In this document: piece after piece, positions 27,253-35,979 of the stretch | How the letters are laid out: each line of letters begins with the position of its first letter | How positions within the stretch are numbered: the first letter of the stretch is position 1 | Assembly (NCBI GenBank): GCA_025517565.1 | Contig: JAOPKD010000004.1 | Location: 1 to 64,000 of the forward strand | DNA: 64,000 nucleotides | Direction of reading: 5' to 3' | DNA from: Halapricum hydrolyticum | GTDB lineage: Archaea > Halobacteriota > Halobacteria > Halobacteriales > Haloarculaceae | Program-made: the position numbers and the translations under genes | The notes under the pieces: model-generated | Told to the model about the DNA's origin: nothing | Seen by the model: only the letters and a program-made list of their open reading frames with translations | Databases searched by the model: none

Positions 27253-28374
27253 TCAGGCGCTGTCGGAAGTGACGATCGAGGCCAGTTCGTCGCGGTCGAA
27301 CAGTTCGCCCTCGAAGGCGTCGGGATAGAGTGCGGTCGCGAACCGCTCGGTCGTGAACAGGTGCTGGAGCGGCCCCATGTACAGCGGCCCGCCGCGGAAC
27401 ACGTCGCCGTTCTCGACGGCGGTGATCCGGCTGGCGGTCTCGTGGTTCTGCATGAACGAGACGACCGTCTCCTCGAACTCCGATCGGGTCTTGTCCTCGT
27501 GACCGCGGACCAGAAGCACGTCGGGATCGAGATCCAGCAGCGTCTCGTAGTCGATCTGCGACCGACTGCCCGTCGAGAGGGCGTCGACGTCGGAATTCGC
27601 GATCGCGTCGCGGACGTTCAGATCACGGAACGGCTTCTTGTTCGTCCCCTCGCCGCTGAGATAGTACGGCGAGAACGACGTCGGCTGGTCGTCACCGCCC
27701 CAGACGAGCGCGGCGCGCGGCCCGTCGGCGGGCACGTCCGCCTCGATCCGATCGATGAAGTCGTCGTGGAACGATTGAACCGCCTCGTAGCGGTCCTGTT
27801 CCTGCACGACCTGTGCCACCTTCTCGAAGGCCTCGTAGAGGGTGTAGTACTCGTAGTCGTGCCACGCGTCGGTGCGCCGGAAGATCGTATTCCCCAGGAA
27901 CGGTCCGGCCCGCTCCGAGACGAACTCGACGTCCGAGTCGTCCATCTCGAAGACGTTCGTCAGCCAGTTCGGATCGATCAGGTGGAGATCGGCGTCGATC
28001 GAGAGGAACGTCTCGCGCGTCAGTCCGGCGTCGACGAGGTTGGTCAACTCGGACGTATCCACGTCGACGCCGTCGAGTTCGTCGTAGTGATCGGTGTGGT
28101 ACCGGCCGGCGTTCCCGATGGCGGAGAGAGCGTCTCCGTGCCCGAGCGCGACCAGCATGTCGGCGTATCCCGACATGTAAACGGCGATGTCTTCGGGCAC
28201 AGCGTCGAACGTGACCTCCCCGACGGGTGACATCGAGACGCTGTACGGCTCTGCGGTCTCTGTCGCTGACGGCGTCTCGTCGCCGTTGCCGCCGTCGCCG
28301 GGACTTGCACAGCCCGCGACTACGCCTGTCAACGCCGTCATACCGCCTGCTTTGATGAAACTTCGTCGCTGCAT
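27253..28374 (-). CDS. Iron-complex ABC substrate-binding lipoprotein
   Basis: The 373-aa protein starts with a Tat signal, MQRRSFIKAGG, and a lipobox ending at C22 (VVAGC), so it is folded in the cytoplasm, exported and lipid-anchored. The mature part is a two-lobed periplasmic-binding-protein fold of the FepB/BtuF class with VALGHGDALSAIGNAG and DPDVLLVRG. It is first in the operon with the FecCD permease and ATPase. Two palindromic DtxR/SirR-like boxes lie in its promoter, so iron-dependent repression is expected. Confidence 0.92.
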   Translation of the reverse strand: MQRRSFIKAGGMTALTGVVAGCASPGDGGNGDETPSATETAEPYSVSMSPVGEVTFDAVPEDIAVYMSGYADMLVALGHGDALSAIGNAGRYHTDHYDELDGVDVDTSELTNLVDAGLTRETFLSIDADLHLIDPNWLTNVFEMDDSDVEFVSERAGPFLGNTIFRRTDAWHDYEYYTLYEAFEKVAQVVQEQDRYEAVQSFHDDFIDRIEADVPADGPRAALVWGGDDQPTSFSPYYLSGEGTNKKPFRDLNVRDAIANSDVDALSTGSRSQIDYETLLDLDPDVLLVRGHEDKTRSEFEETVVSFMQNHETASRITAVENGDVFRGGPLYMGPLQHLFTTERFATALYPDAFEGELFDRDELASIVTSDSA

Positions 28375-28380
28375 ACTCGA

Positions 28381-28394
28381 TTAGGCTGGCCTAA
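28381..28394. promoter_or_regulatory. DtxR/SirR/Idr-like iron box 1
   Basis: TTAGGCTGGCCTAA is a near-perfect palindrome, close to the classic DtxR-family box TTAGGCTAGCCTAA. It lies 7 nt before the binding-protein start, where a bound repressor would block transcription of the leaderless operon. The AT-rich TATA region (CTTTTATTTTTTAGG on the coding strand) overlaps its upstream side. Confidence 0.75.
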
Positions 28395-28415
28395 AAAATA
28401 AAAGGCCGTCGGTTT

Positions 28416-28432
28416 TTTCGGCAAGCCTAAAA
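28416..28432. promoter_or_regulatory. DtxR/SirR/Idr-like iron box 2
   Basis: TTTCGGCAAGCCTAAAA contains one good half-site (GCCTAA) and a weaker partner. It lies upstream of the TATA region, about 35 bp from box 1, so the two boxes bracket the core promoter. Confidence 0.55.
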
Positions 28433-28564
28433 TCCTGTCTAATAACCCTGATGGATCACAGAGCGGGCAGCCCGGCCGTACGCGGCGGTCGGGGCGTGAT
28501 ACCGACATGGTCCGGTCGTTGCGTCGGGGCAACGGTTAGGTACGTTCCCGACCAGGTGGGGGAT

Positions 28565-29776
28565 ATGACGGACGCCGAGACGCTCGCCGAGCGCGTCAAA
28601 GCGGGCGACCTTCGACTGTACGAACTGGAAGCCCACGCCGACGCCGACACGGCAGCCGCGGCTCGCCGGCAACTGCTGGCCGAGGAAGTCGGAGCCGACC
28701 TGGAGACGGTCGGTGACTACTCGTTCCCCACCGACCGCGCCGACCCCAACATCGAGAACATGATCGGCGTGGCCCAGATCCCGATGGGGGTCGCCGGGCC
28801 GCTTCCCGTCGACGGCGAGGCCGCAGGTGGCTCCTTCTATCTCCCGCTGGCCACGACCGAGGGTGCCCTGGTCGCGAGCGTCAACCGTGGGGCGGATGCG
28901 ATCCGGGCGGCGGGCGGCGCGAACGCGACCGTCCTGCAACGCGGGATGACCCGCGCGCCGGTGTTCGAGACGAGCGGCGTCCGGGAGGCCGCCGCGGTCG
29001 CCGACTGGATACGCGCCAGCCGCGACCGACTCGCGGCTGCGGCCGAAGCGACTACCAGCCACGGCGAGTTGCGCGAGGCGACTCCTTACGTCGTCGGCGA
29101 CAGCGTCTTCGTCCGGTTCGTCTACGACACCAAAGACGCCATGGGAATGAACATGGCCACGATCGCGACCCGGGAAGCCGCCGAGGTGATCGAGGCCGAA
29201 ACGCCGGTGTCGCTGGTGGCCGTTTCGGGCAACCTCTGCACCGACAAGAAACCGGCCGGGATCAACGCCATCGAGGGCCGCGGCCGGTCGGTCGCCGCCG
29301 ACGCCGTCGTCCCGGCGGACGTGATCGAGGACCGCTTCGGGACGAGTCCCGACGCCATCGCCGAGGTTAACACCCGAAAGAACCTGATCGGTAGCGCAAA
29401 AGCCGCCAGCCTGGGGTTCAACGCTCACGCCGCCAACGTCGTCGGCGCGGCCTTCCTCGCGCTGGGTCAGGACGTCGCCCAGGTCGTCGAGGGCGCACAC
29501 GCCATCACGAGCGTCGAAGTTCGCGATGCGGGCCTCTACGTTTCGGTGACGCTCCCGGCGCTGGCGGTCGGCACCGTCGGCGGCGGTACAGGACTCCCAA
29601 CTCAGTCAGAAGCGCTCGAACTCCTCGGTCTCGCGGGCGGTGGCGACCCGCCGGGGACCAACGGCGACGCGCTTGCAGCGGTGCTCGCGGCGGGTGCGCT
29701 GGCCGGCGAACTCTCGCTGCTCGGCGCACTCGCAGGTCGCCATCTCGCGAGCGCCCACGCCGAACACGGCCGGTGA
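28565..29776 (+). CDS. hmgA: 3-hydroxy-3-methylglutaryl-CoA reductase (class I)
   Basis: The 403-aa enzyme reduces HMG-CoA to mevalonate with NADPH, the committed step for isoprenoid ether lipids, carotenoids and quinones. It shows ENMIGVAQIPMGVAGPL (substrate), LATTEGALVAS (catalytic Glu), DAMGMNMATIATREA (NADPH), GNLCTDKKPAG (catalytic Lys), GTVGGGTGLPTQ and a C-terminal histidine in GRHLASAHAEHGR. ATG 28565 is chosen over an upstream in-frame start because the family begins here (MTDAETLAERV) and a TTAGG-containing TATA-like stretch lies about 27 nt before it. Confidence 0.97.
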   Translation: MTDAETLAERVKAGDLRLYELEAHADADTAAAARRQLLAEEVGADLETVGDYSFPTDRADPNIENMIGVAQIPMGVAGPLPVDGEAAGGSFYLPLATTEGALVASVNRGADAIRAAGGANATVLQRGMTRAPVFETSGVREAAAVADWIRASRDRLAAAAEATTSHGELREATPYVVGDSVFVRFVYDTKDAMGMNMATIATREAAEVIEAETPVSLVAVSGNLCTDKKPAGINAIEGRGRSVAADAVVPADVIEDRFGTSPDAIAEVNTRKNLIGSAKAASLGFNAHAANVVGAAFLALGQDVAQVVEGAHAITSVEVRDAGLYVSVTLPALAVGTVGGGTGLPTQSEALELLGLAGGGDPPGTNGDALAAVLAAGALAGELSLLGALAGRHLASAHAEHGR

Positions 29777-29802
29777 CCCTGCACGTCCGACCCAGAAGCC
29801 GG

Positions 29803-30156
29803 TCACGCCCCGGACAGGCCGAAACTCTCCGTGGCCAGTATCGTGCCACCGAACGCCAGCCCGAGCACGCCGGCCACGAACGGGACGATCGACGGCGTGA
29901 CCTGGAACGACAGTCCAAACGCGATCGCGCCGGCACCGGCGATCAGTTCCCCGAGCCCGCGGGTGCGCGCGTCGATCCGCAGGTGGCCGATCCCCACGGC
30001 GCTGAAGCCGGCACCGAACAGCCCCATGGCGGTGACGCCGAGATCGACCCCGGCGACGGTCAGCGGCCCGAACAGGCCGGCCGCGACGATGACGAGCCCG
30101 GCCAGGACGCCGACGAGCCCGCTCGCGACGTCGAGCCAGAGGCGCGCGCCGGTCAT
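29803..30156 (-). CDS. Four-helix haloarchaeal membrane protein A
   Basis: The 117-aa protein has four hydrophobic segments (about residues 10-30, 34-54, 68-85, 88-110) and no charged catalytic motif. It overlaps the upstream gene by 4 nt and shares its four-helix size and composition, so the two may form a complex or be an old duplication. No function is recognised. Confidence 0.6.
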   Translation of the reverse strand: MTGARLWLDVASGLVGVLAGLVIVAAGLFGPLTVAGVDLGVTAMGLFGAGFSAVGIGHLRIDARTRGLGELIAGAGAIAFGLSFQVTPSIVPFVAGVLGLAFGGTILATESFGLSGA

Positions 30157-30557
30157 GTTTCGAGCTCGTCGGCGGGCTGCTCGTCGGACTCGAAGAGGCC
30201 GATGACGACCGCGAGTTGGTAGATCCCGCTGGCAAGCAGGGCGACGCTGGCCGTGACGACGAACAGCAGGCTGGCGTCACCGTACGGGGCGAGCAACGCG
30301 AGCACGAGCGCGGCCCCGGAGACGAGGTGCGCAGCGCCACGTCTCGGGACGCCCAGCGCGACGTTGTCGTACAGGCCTGCAACGCCGAACGCGAACGCGG
30401 CGAGCGCGAACGCGACGACTGCGAGCGTTCCGTCGAGCAGGTCGACCCGATCGGTCGCGGCCACGGCCAGCAGGGTCAGTCCGAACAGGAACCCGACCAC
30501 GCCGGCACCGCTTCCGAGGACGAAGTCGCGCCCGTCCGCAGGGAGGGAAGACGCCAT
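30153..30557 (-). CDS. Four-helix haloarchaeal membrane protein B
   Basis: The 134-aa protein has four hydrophobic segments (about 14-35, 40-62, 72-92, 98-120) and an acidic tail DEQPADELET. The ATG at 30557 is preferred to one ten codons upstream because the TATA-like GAAATATG (about 30575-30582) falls inside the longer version. It is the first gene of a two-gene unit with membrane protein A. Function is unknown. Confidence 0.62.
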   Translation of the reverse strand: MASSLPADGRDFVLGSGAGVVGFLFGLTLLAVAATDRVDLLDGTLAVVAFALAAFAFGVAGLYDNVALGVPRRGAAHLVSGAALVLALLAPYGDASLLFVVTASVALLASGIYQLAVVIGLFESDEQPADELET

Positions 30558-30636
30558 TACCGGTTGTTCACCCCCGACATATTTCAAGGTTGATGGACGG
30601 TGCCAACGAGTGGTTGCTCGGCTTTGCGGCGGACGG

Positions 30637-30789
30637 GGTCGGATGCAGTGGATAGAGTTCGAGGTGGACGGAGCCAGATGTGATGGATAGAGTTCGAGGT
30701 GGACGGAGCCAGATGTGATGGATAGAGTTCGAGGTGGACGGAGCCAGATGTGATGGATAGAGTTCGAGGTGGACGGGCCCGGATGTGAT
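30637..30789. repeat. 35-bp tandem repeat, four copies
   Basis: GGATAGAGTTCGAGGTGGAC recurs at 30650, 30685, 30720 and 30755, a period of exactly 35 bp. Middle units are identical and edge units diverged (CAGTGGATAG at the left, GGGCCCGGATG at the right). The array lies between the stop of the DUF5817 gene and the promoter of membrane protein B. There are no spacers, so it is not a CRISPR array. Confidence 0.95.
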
Positions 30790-30806
30790 CAGCTCCCTCG
30801 TGACGC

Positions 30807-31331
30807 CTAGAGTCGTCGGTAGACACCGTTCGATTCCGTGATCTCGCCGGTTCGGCGCAGCTTTTCGAGCGCCCGGTCGACGTAGTCCTCGGCGACGCCC
30901 TGTTTCTGTGCGTACGCGACGATCGCGTCCCTGGTCGGTTCGGCGAGTTCGTCCAGTGCGTCCGTGACGACCGCCTTGCGACTGCGCGAGCCACCTGTTC
31001 CCTGTTCGGCGCGTTTTCCCGCCTGCTCCGCGGCTTCGGGGTCGACGCCCGACGATTCGAGATAGGTATCGTCGTCGATCCCCGCCTCGTCGAGTCGATC
31101 ACCCATACTCGAGAAATCATCGAGGTCGTCGAACGCCTCGCCCATCTCCTGGCGCTCGGCCAGCATCGCCGCCCGGGCCTGTTTCGCGCGGTCAGGGTCG
31201 TCGGTCGTGACGAACTGCTTGAGCCGGTCGAACCGTTTCCGGGTGCCACACCGGGGACACTGGGTCGTCTCCGGCCGCCCTTCGACGACCCACAGCGCGC
31301 TGCACTTGCTGCACCCGACGACAGCGTACAT
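30807..31331 (-). CDS. DUF5817-like zinc-ribbon protein
   Basis: The 174-aa protein starts MYAVVGCSKCSALWVVEG, with a zinc ribbon from CSKC (residues 7-10) and CPRCGTRKRF (about 25-34). An acidic linker follows, then a C-terminal helical domain (about 115-174) resembling a winged helix (DALDELAEPTRDAIVAYAQK ... LEKLRRTGEI). It matches my memory of the haloarchaeal DUF5817 family. A nucleic-acid-binding role is plausible but unproved. ATG 31331 is preferred over a start eight codons upstream on family grounds. Confidence 0.72.
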   Translation of the reverse strand: MYAVVGCSKCSALWVVEGRPETTQCPRCGTRKRFDRLKQFVTTDDPDRAKQARAAMLAERQEMGEAFDDLDDFSSMGDRLDEAGIDDDTYLESSGVDPEAAEQAGKRAEQGTGGSRSRKAVVTDALDELAEPTRDAIVAYAQKQGVAEDYVDRALEKLRRTGEITESNGVYRRL

Positions 31332-31412
31332 ATCCGGGCATACGTCCCGGACCACAAGAACGTGCCGACAGATCCGTCGGACACTGCCAACGCTTTTGCC
31401 ACGCGACGGAGA

Positions 31413-31557
31413 TATGTTGTGTGTGACGTTACTCCGCCCCGATCCCGAGCGCCATCTCCTCGATCGACCGATACGGGCGATTGACGTGTTCGGATCGCGG
31501 CGAGCAGCCCGATCCCGACAGCGACGCGACTTGATTCTGGGCAGGGGGTGGGTCTGA
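31413..31557 (+). CDS. Possible small ORF upstream of PiT transporter
   Basis: An ATG at 31413 opens a 47-codon frame rich in Arg and Leu that stops 1 nt before the GTG of the phosphate transporter gene, the spacing expected of coupled genes. There is no recognisable motif, and the arginine-rich composition is unlike haloarchaeal proteins, so it may be only the leader of the transporter transcript. Confidence 0.2.
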
Positions 31558-31558
31558 C

Positions 31559-32764
31559 GTGGTCGCGACGCTCTACGTCCTGGCCGTCCCGGCGACCGTG
31601 GCGTGTCTGGGGATGGCCTGGGCGCTGGGAGCCAACAGTAACTCTCCGCCGTTCGCGCCGGCGATCGGTGCCAACGCCATCTCGACGATGCGCGCGGCGT
31701 TCGTCATCGGAATCCTCGCGGCGCTGGGTGCGGTCACGCAGGGCGGGGCGATCTCCGAGACGGTCGGGACAGAGTTGATTCGCGGGGTCTCGATTTCATC
31801 GCCGGCCGCGACCGCTGGGCTGTTGACTGCGGCGGCGTTCATGGCCTTCGGCGTCTACAGCGGCTATCCCGTGCCGGCGGCGTTCGCCACGACGGGGGCG
31901 ATGGTCGGCGTCGGCCTCTCGCTCGGCGGCGACCCAGCCTTCGAGACCTACCGGCGACTCGGTCAGTTCTGGATCCTCGTCCCGCCGGTCTCGGGCGGGA
32001 TCGCCTACGCGACTGCCACGCTGCTTCGCCGGGACGACATCCCGGAGACGATCGGTGTCCCGGTGCTGGCGGCAGTCGTGTCCGCGATCGTCGCAAACAT
32101 TCAGCTCGGCGTGATCCCGTCTCCCCCCGGGGCGGATCAGAATTCGATCGCCGGGTTCGTCTCGATGCTCGCCGACCTTCCGGCGCTCAGTGGCGTCGGC
32201 CCGGTTCGGGTTCTCGTGACGATCGCGTTCGCGGTCCTGGGATTCGTCGCCATCCGCCGTCGGACCCAGGAATCGGTCGAGAAGGGGATCCGGACGTTTC
32301 TGCTCGTGCTGGGCAGCATCGTCGCGTTCTCCAGTGGCGGCAGCCAGGTCGGGCTCGCGACCGGTCCGCTCCAGGCACTGTTCGTCGACGAGCTCGGCCT
32401 GCCCGTGATCGTCCTGCTGTCGATCGGTGCCGTCGGGATCCTCGCCGGCGCGTGGATGGGCGCGCCGCGCCTGCTGCAGGCGACCTCCCGGGAGTACGCA
32501 CAGCTCGGTGCCAGGCGGTCGATCGCGGCGCTGGTGCCCGGGTTTGTCATCGCACAGACCGCGATCGCGCTGGGGATCCCGATCTCCTTTAACAACATCA
32601 TCATCTCGGGCGTGATCGGTGGCGGGCTCGCCGCCGGGTCCGCGGGGGTCTCGCGACGGAAGATCGGCGTGACGGTCGTCTTCTGGCTGCTCACGCTGTC
32701 GACGTCTGTCGTCGTCGGGTACGGGGTCTACGCCGCGTTCTCGGCGGTTCCCGGCATACAGTGA
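31559..32764 (+). CDS. PiT-family inorganic phosphate transporter
   Basis: The 401-aa membrane protein has ten to eleven helices in two inverted halves, each with the PiT signature: GANSNSPPFAPAIGANAIST near residue 24 and GIPISFNNIIISGVIGGGL near residue 340. Members move phosphate (or sulfate) with sodium or protons. It starts with GTG at 31559. The only following gene on the same strand is distant, so it acts alone. A UspA protein and CBS protein lie just downstream on the opposite strand. Confidence 0.9.
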   Translation: MVATLYVLAVPATVACLGMAWALGANSNSPPFAPAIGANAISTMRAAFVIGILAALGAVTQGGAISETVGTELIRGVSISSPAATAGLLTAAAFMAFGVYSGYPVPAAFATTGAMVGVGLSLGGDPAFETYRRLGQFWILVPPVSGGIAYATATLLRRDDIPETIGVPVLAAVVSAIVANIQLGVIPSPPGADQNSIAGFVSMLADLPALSGVGPVRVLVTIAFAVLGFVAIRRRTQESVEKGIRTFLLVLGSIVAFSSGGSQVGLATGPLQALFVDELGLPVIVLLSIGAVGILAGAWMGAPRLLQATSREYAQLGARRSIAALVPGFVIAQTAIALGIPISFNNIIISGVIGGGLAAGSAGVSRRKIGVTVVFWLLTLSTSVVVGYGVYAAFSAVPGIQ

Positions 32765-32792
32765 TGCTACCATCGACGACGGAGCCAACACG

Positions 32793-33239
32793 CTATCGGA
32801 CGACCGTCACCGTTACCGGAGCCTCGCCGACGACCGCGGTCGAGACCGTCCCGAGCAGCCGGCGGGCGAGCCGTCCTCGATCGCCACCGTGTCCGCCCAT
32901 GACGACGTGATCGACGTCGTGTTCGTCGACGAATTCGAGGATCGTCTCGGCGGGGTCCCCGACTTCGACGACGGTCTCGACCGTCCGGTCGGACTCGGCT
33001 GACCCGTCCCGTGCTGTCGCGACGGCTTTCTGGGCACGCTCGCGTGCCGTCCGGACGCGTTCCTCGTCGGTCCCGAGCACGCCGGCCCCGAGGACGTTGC
33101 CTTCGCTCATCCCCTCGTCGAGCGGCGTCACGACGTTCAGTACGGTCACTCGGCAATCGAACGTTTCCAGCGCGTACGCCAGTGCGTCCTCGGCGAGCGG
33201 TGATCCGTCGAGCGCGACCAGCACGTGCGAAGGAGCCAT
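32793..33239 (-). CDS. UspA universal stress protein
   Basis: The 148-aa protein has the UspA fold: N-terminal VLVALDGSPLAEDALAYAL, and a C-terminal nucleotide-binding loop GGHGGDRGRLARRLLGTVS (of the G-2x-G-9x-G type), so ATP binding is likely. ATG 33239 (MAPSHVLVALDG) is the family start. It follows the CBS-domain gene on the same strand after a 46-nt gap. Confidence 0.9.
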   Translation of the reverse strand: MAPSHVLVALDGSPLAEDALAYALETFDCRVTVLNVVTPLDEGMSEGNVLGAGVLGTDEERVRTARERAQKAVATARDGSAESDRTVETVVEVGDPAETILEFVDEHDVDHVVMGGHGGDRGRLARRLLGTVSTAVVGEAPVTVTVVR

Positions 33240-33285
33240 GGGTTGTGGATGCACGCGCGGACGGATATGTCGTCCGGTGGGCCTG

Positions 33286-33714
33286 CTATCGGGGTCCCCA
33301 TTCGGAACCCATCTCGGCGATCTCTGCGGCCTCCGAACGAATGTCCGAAAGGTGCCAGACGATGTCGGTCAGCGTGACGACGCCCAGCAGGTCGACGCCG
33401 TCCATGACCGGCACCTTCTTGACCCCCTCGGCAGCCATTCGGCGGGCGACGTGCTGGACCGTCTCGTCCGGAGACGCGGTGATGACGGCCCCGTGTGAGA
33501 GCTCATCCACGCGGATCTCCGAGAAGGAGCGGTCGGTGCGATAGCCCGCCCGCAAGGCGTCGGTCTCGGTGACGATGCCCGTCGGATTGTCCGTCTCGCT
33601 GGTGAGGACCACCGATCCGACGCCGTGTTCGAGCACCTTCCCGACAGCGACCCGGAGTGTCGCGTCTTCCGGACAGGTCACCACGTCAGTCGTCATCAGC
33701 TCACCCACGAGCAT
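33286..33714 (-). CDS. CBS-pair domain protein
   Basis: The 142-aa protein consists of two CBS motifs (about residues 1-62 and 70-130), with ELMTTDVVTCPEDATL and HGAVITASPDETVQHVARRM. Stand-alone CBS pairs bind adenine nucleotides and tune partners by energy state. ATG 33714 is preferred to one nine codons upstream. The adjacent UspA is also a probable nucleotide binder, so the pair may respond to energy stress. The partner is unknown. Confidence 0.88.
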   Translation of the reverse strand: MLVGELMTTDVVTCPEDATLRVAVGKVLEHGVGSVVLTSETDNPTGIVTETDALRAGYRTDRSFSEIRVDELSHGAVITASPDETVQHVARRMAAEGVKKVPVMDGVDLLGVVTLTDIVWHLSDIRSEAAEIAEMGSEWGPR

Positions 33715-33746
33715 GAGCGGACGTACCGGGCCCGGAAACAAAAGCG

Positions 33747-35279
33747 CTAGCCGCCGGGCGAGCCGACGCTCGTTTCGTCGGCGACCCCTTCGTTCGGCGC
33801 GCTGAAGCTGTCACGCCCCCGTTGGCGCCGATACTCGACGATCGATTCCTGGAGGTCCTCGGCCAGTTCCTGGCGGAGTCGGTTGGCTTCGCCGAGATCG
33901 ATGTCGACAGCCATGGCGTCGTCGCCGACGAGACTGTACGTTCCGGCGGTGTCGACGACGAGCGTCGCCAGGTCGCGGCGACGCTGGAAGACCGTCTCGG
34001 ACGTGACCAGCGTCTGGATCCGATAGATCGGGACGATCGTGATCCGGCGCGACCAGAAACCGTTGCGCGTGATGACGTGCCCGTCTTCGAGGCGATAGCC
34101 GCGATGGCGCCACTTGAGATGGGCCGCGACTGGAACGAGCACGACGCCACCGAGGAGCACGTACCACGGGAACGAAAGCGGCGTCAGCCGGACGATCCCG
34201 TAGGCGATCGCGAGCAGGACCGCCAGCACGAGCGCGTAGCGGACGGCGTAGCGCTCCCGGGCGCGCCTGGGCGGCCGTTCGAACGAAAGCGCGTCGAAGT
34301 CCTCGATTCGGCCGGCGAGTTCGATCGCGTGGTCACGCTTCGCGATCGGGATCGCCGACTGTGAGCCCGTCGTCCCCTGACCCGTTCCAGCGTAGCCAGC
34401 CGTCTCTATCGAGAGGCTGGCATAGCCGAGCCGACGTGCGAGGACGTTCTCAGAGAGCGTGATCGTCTGGACCTTGTCCTTGGGGATCGAGCCGCTGAAC
34501 CGTTGGAGCAATCCGCGCTCGTAGCGATATTCCTCGTCGCGGTCGGTGAGGACGAACCCGTAGTACCTGGCCATCGACAGTCCTCCACTGACCAGTGCCG
34601 AGGCGACGACGAGCCCGACAAGACCGAGTGCGACGATAGCAAGCGACGCGGTCGCCGTCGGCGCGAAGTCGGACAGCACCGACGGCCCGACGAACGACAG
34701 CGGGACGGCGATTAGCGACAGCAGCCGCAGATCCATCGAGACGATCCCCAGGATCACCAGCTCGCGGCCGTCGAGTTCGAACAGCGTCTCCCCCCGCTCG
34801 GTCGCCGCCGATTCGTCCCCAACGTGTTCGCCGTGCTCGCGGCGCTTGCGGCGACTGACTTCCTCCTGAACGTGTCGGGCAGATTCGAGATCGACGTATC
34901 TGAGCCGCGCTTCCGTCTGCCCGCCGCCGGCAGTTTCGAGACGTACCTCGGCGATCCCGAGCGCGCGCTGGAGCACGTTCTGGCGGATGTCGACGTTCTG
35001 GATCCGGCCGTAGGGAATCTCTCGCTCCCGACGCGAGAGCACGCCCGAATCGATGTCGAAGGTATCCTCGGTCAGCCGGTACTCGAAGCGCCGAAAGTAG
35101 GCGACCTGCCAGCCCAGCGACAGCCCGATCCCAACGACTAGAATCACGCCGAAGACGGCGAGCCCTTCCGCGCCGCCGACCGAGCCGGCCCCGGCGATGC
35201 CCGCGATCGCGATGCCGATGACGACCTGTAGACCGCTTTCGACCGCCCGGTAAGGGATGGAGAGTGGATCGAGTTGCAT
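33747..35279 (-). CDS. YdbT-like bPH2-domain membrane protein
   Basis: The 510-aa protein has three bacterial PH (bPH2/DUF304) domains, each preceded by paired membrane helices. Repeats include YRLTEDTFDIDSGVLSRRERE, YRYERGLLQRFSGSIPKDK and YRLEDGHVITRNGFWSRR (key elements only). It follows the YdbS-like gene by 2 nt, the usual ydbS-ydbT arrangement. Bacterial homologues have been linked to resistance against peptides or phages, but the archaeal role is unknown. ATG 35279 (MQLDPLSIPYRAV) is the family start; the upstream open frame is the neighbouring gene in another frame. Confidence 0.85.
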   Translation of the reverse strand: MQLDPLSIPYRAVESGLQVVIGIAIAGIAGAGSVGGAEGLAVFGVILVVGIGLSLGWQVAYFRRFEYRLTEDTFDIDSGVLSRREREIPYGRIQNVDIRQNVLQRALGIAEVRLETAGGGQTEARLRYVDLESARHVQEEVSRRKRREHGEHVGDESAATERGETLFELDGRELVILGIVSMDLRLLSLIAVPLSFVGPSVLSDFAPTATASLAIVALGLVGLVVASALVSGGLSMARYYGFVLTDRDEEYRYERGLLQRFSGSIPKDKVQTITLSENVLARRLGYASLSIETAGYAGTGQGTTGSQSAIPIAKRDHAIELAGRIEDFDALSFERPPRRARERYAVRYALVLAVLLAIAYGIVRLTPLSFPWYVLLGGVVLVPVAAHLKWRHRGYRLEDGHVITRNGFWSRRITIVPIYRIQTLVTSETVFQRRRDLATLVVDTAGTYSLVGDDAMAVDIDLGEANRLRQELAEDLQESIVEYRRQRGRDSFSAPNEGVADETSVGSPGG

Positions 35280-35281
35280 GC

Positions 35282-35953
35282 TCAGACGGCGTCCTCGCCT
35301 TCGGATTCGATCGCTAGTGCCTTCAGTCGCGTCTGCAGATCGGTCGACTCCCACGGCCGCAGTCCGGGGATCGTCACGTCGGCACCGCGCGAGCCGGCGG
35401 TGTAGACGACCAGCGACGAGAGGCCGGCGGCTCGCTCGATCGGGCCGCGACTGGTGTCGATGTGCTGGACGCGGACGTAGGGGACGACCGTCCTGACGCG
35501 CGTGATCACGCCCCTGTCGAGAAGCAGCGAGTCCTCGCGGACCTCGTACGACCAGGAGCGATACAGAAGCAGGGCGTGCCCGGCCCCGAGGACGGCGACG
35601 AGTACGAACACGGCCGGACCGATCCACGGCCACTCGGGCGCGAGTGCCAGTGTGGCGGCAGTCGCGATCCCGCCGAGGACGAGCGCGACGACGAGCGCCC
35701 GCCCGACCCACAGCCAGCGCACGCGCGGGTCGAGCGTGCGTACGTCGGTCGTGTACGCCCCGGGATCGTCTTCGATCGCGTCCTCGCTGTCGCCAGGTGT
35801 GTCCGCGCCGCTCGGCGGGTCTGTCGGCCGAGTCTCGTCGTCAGCGCTCCGGTCCGCGTCGAGAGATCGCTGCGGTGGCTCCTCGTCTCCGGGGGCGTCC
35901 GGAGGCGGGTCGGTGCTTGCCTCCTCACGTTCGTCGGCTGGCTCGTCGTCCAT
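35282..35953 (-). CDS. YdbS-like bPH2-domain membrane protein
   Basis: The 223-aa protein has an acidic, Pro/Asp-rich N-terminal ~75 residues, two membrane helices (about 90-135) and one bPH2 domain (about 140-215, [20 protein letters not shown]). It pairs with the larger YdbT-like protein, 2 nt downstream. The long acidic N-terminus is a haloarchaeal addition. Function unknown. Confidence 0.82.
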   Translation of the reverse strand: MDDEPADEREEASTDPPPDAPGDEEPPQRSLDADRSADDETRPTDPPSGADTPGDSEDAIEDDPGAYTTDVRTLDPRVRWLWVGRALVVALVLGGIATAATLALAPEWPWIGPAVFVLVAVLGAGHALLLYRSWSYEVREDSLLLDRGVITRVRTVVPYVRVQHIDTSRGPIERAAGLSSLVVYTAGSRGADVTIPGLRPWESTDLQTRLKALAIESEGEDAV

Positions 35954-35979
35954 CGTCGGTCTTTGCGTCCGTCCGGGGC

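Noticed and set aside
30637-30789. CRISPR-like array
   Set aside because: The 35-bp units abut directly with no unique spacers, and no cas genes are present.
35280-35711. N-terminal extension of the YdbT-like protein
   Set aside because: The in-frame region upstream of 35279 overlaps the YdbS-like gene in another frame and translates to an arginine-rich sequence unlike the family.
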